This document shows positions 6,171-6,236 of a stretch of DNA of 6,236 bases, one piece after another. The stretch covers positions 1 to 6,236 of the forward strand of contig DUWA01000013.1 in assembly GCA_012840755.1 (NCBI GenBank). Direction: 5' to 3'. The notes under the pieces are model-generated. The model did no database searches. It was not told the DNA's origin and was given only the letters and a program-made list of their open reading frames with translations. A program made the translations under genes and the position numbers. Origin of the DNA: Mycoplasmatota bacterium. GTDB taxonomy: Bacteria > Bacillota_I > Bacilli_A > RF39 > UBA660. Position 1 is the stretch's first letter, and every line of letters starts with the position of its first letter.

Positions 6171-6236
6171 GGAATATGTTATTTTTCAACTATCCTAACA
6201 TCATAAGTTTTATTATTAAATATTTACATATATATA

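Noticed and set aside
6171..6236. Possible tail of an upstream gene to the right of smc (a short frame ending in VRIVEK on the minus strand)
   Set aside because: The frame is closed by a TAA only about 15 codons upstream and the other frames also stop, so no gene end can be assigned. A weak hairpin with a T-run near 6160-6185 is too imperfect to call a terminator.
1..6236. New defence, mobile or multi-gene system
   Set aside because: All coding space is accounted for by comEC, comEA, a SEDS gene, a YjcZ-like gene, def and smc. There are no transposases, direct-repeat arrays, tRNA or rRNA genes, or toxin-antitoxin pairs.

Overview
This is a very AT-rich window with strong Shine-Dalgarno sites, ordinary UGG tryptophan codons and a standard set of wall-forming, low-GC Gram-positive genes. 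It suggests a Bacillota/Bacilli-type bacterium, possibly one of the small-genome, uncultured gut lineages. That placement is an inference from gene content and composition. A SEDS peptidoglycan polymerase argues against a wall-less mollicute, and the intact genes contain no in-frame UGA.

Layout from left to right. (1) Minus strand, 1-346: the N-terminal 115 codons of comEC, running off the left edge. It starts at a TTG inside the end of comEA. (2) Minus strand, 315-956: comEA, the membrane-anchored DNA receptor of competence. (3) Minus strand, 1040-2212: a SEDS-family FtsW/RodA/SpoVE protein, ended by a hairpin terminator that overlaps its stop codon. (4) An intergenic region of about 140 bp with back-to-back promoters. 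(5) Plus strand, 2356-2529: a 57-residue Gly/Tyr/Cys-rich single-pass membrane protein resembling the YjcZ family, followed by a strong terminator. (6) Plus strand, 2596-3144: peptide deformylase. (7) A shared bidirectional terminator between convergent def and smc. (8) Minus strand, 3175-6120: the chromosome-organising ATPase SMC with complete heads and hinge but unusually short arms (981 residues). It has its own sigma-A-type promoter at 6142-6170. The last 66 bases hold no gene I can support.

The genes are mostly housekeeping units with separate promoters and terminators: DNA uptake (comEA, comEC), wall synthesis or division (SEDS protein), protein maturation (def) and chromosome segregation (smc). 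Only comEA and comEC form an obvious operon, with overlapping genes. I see no mobile element, CRISPR array, RNA gene or clear new multi-gene system. The items most worth a second look are the shortened SMC arms, the Cys-bearing YjcZ-like microprotein and the cysteine pair in the large outer loop of the SEDS protein.
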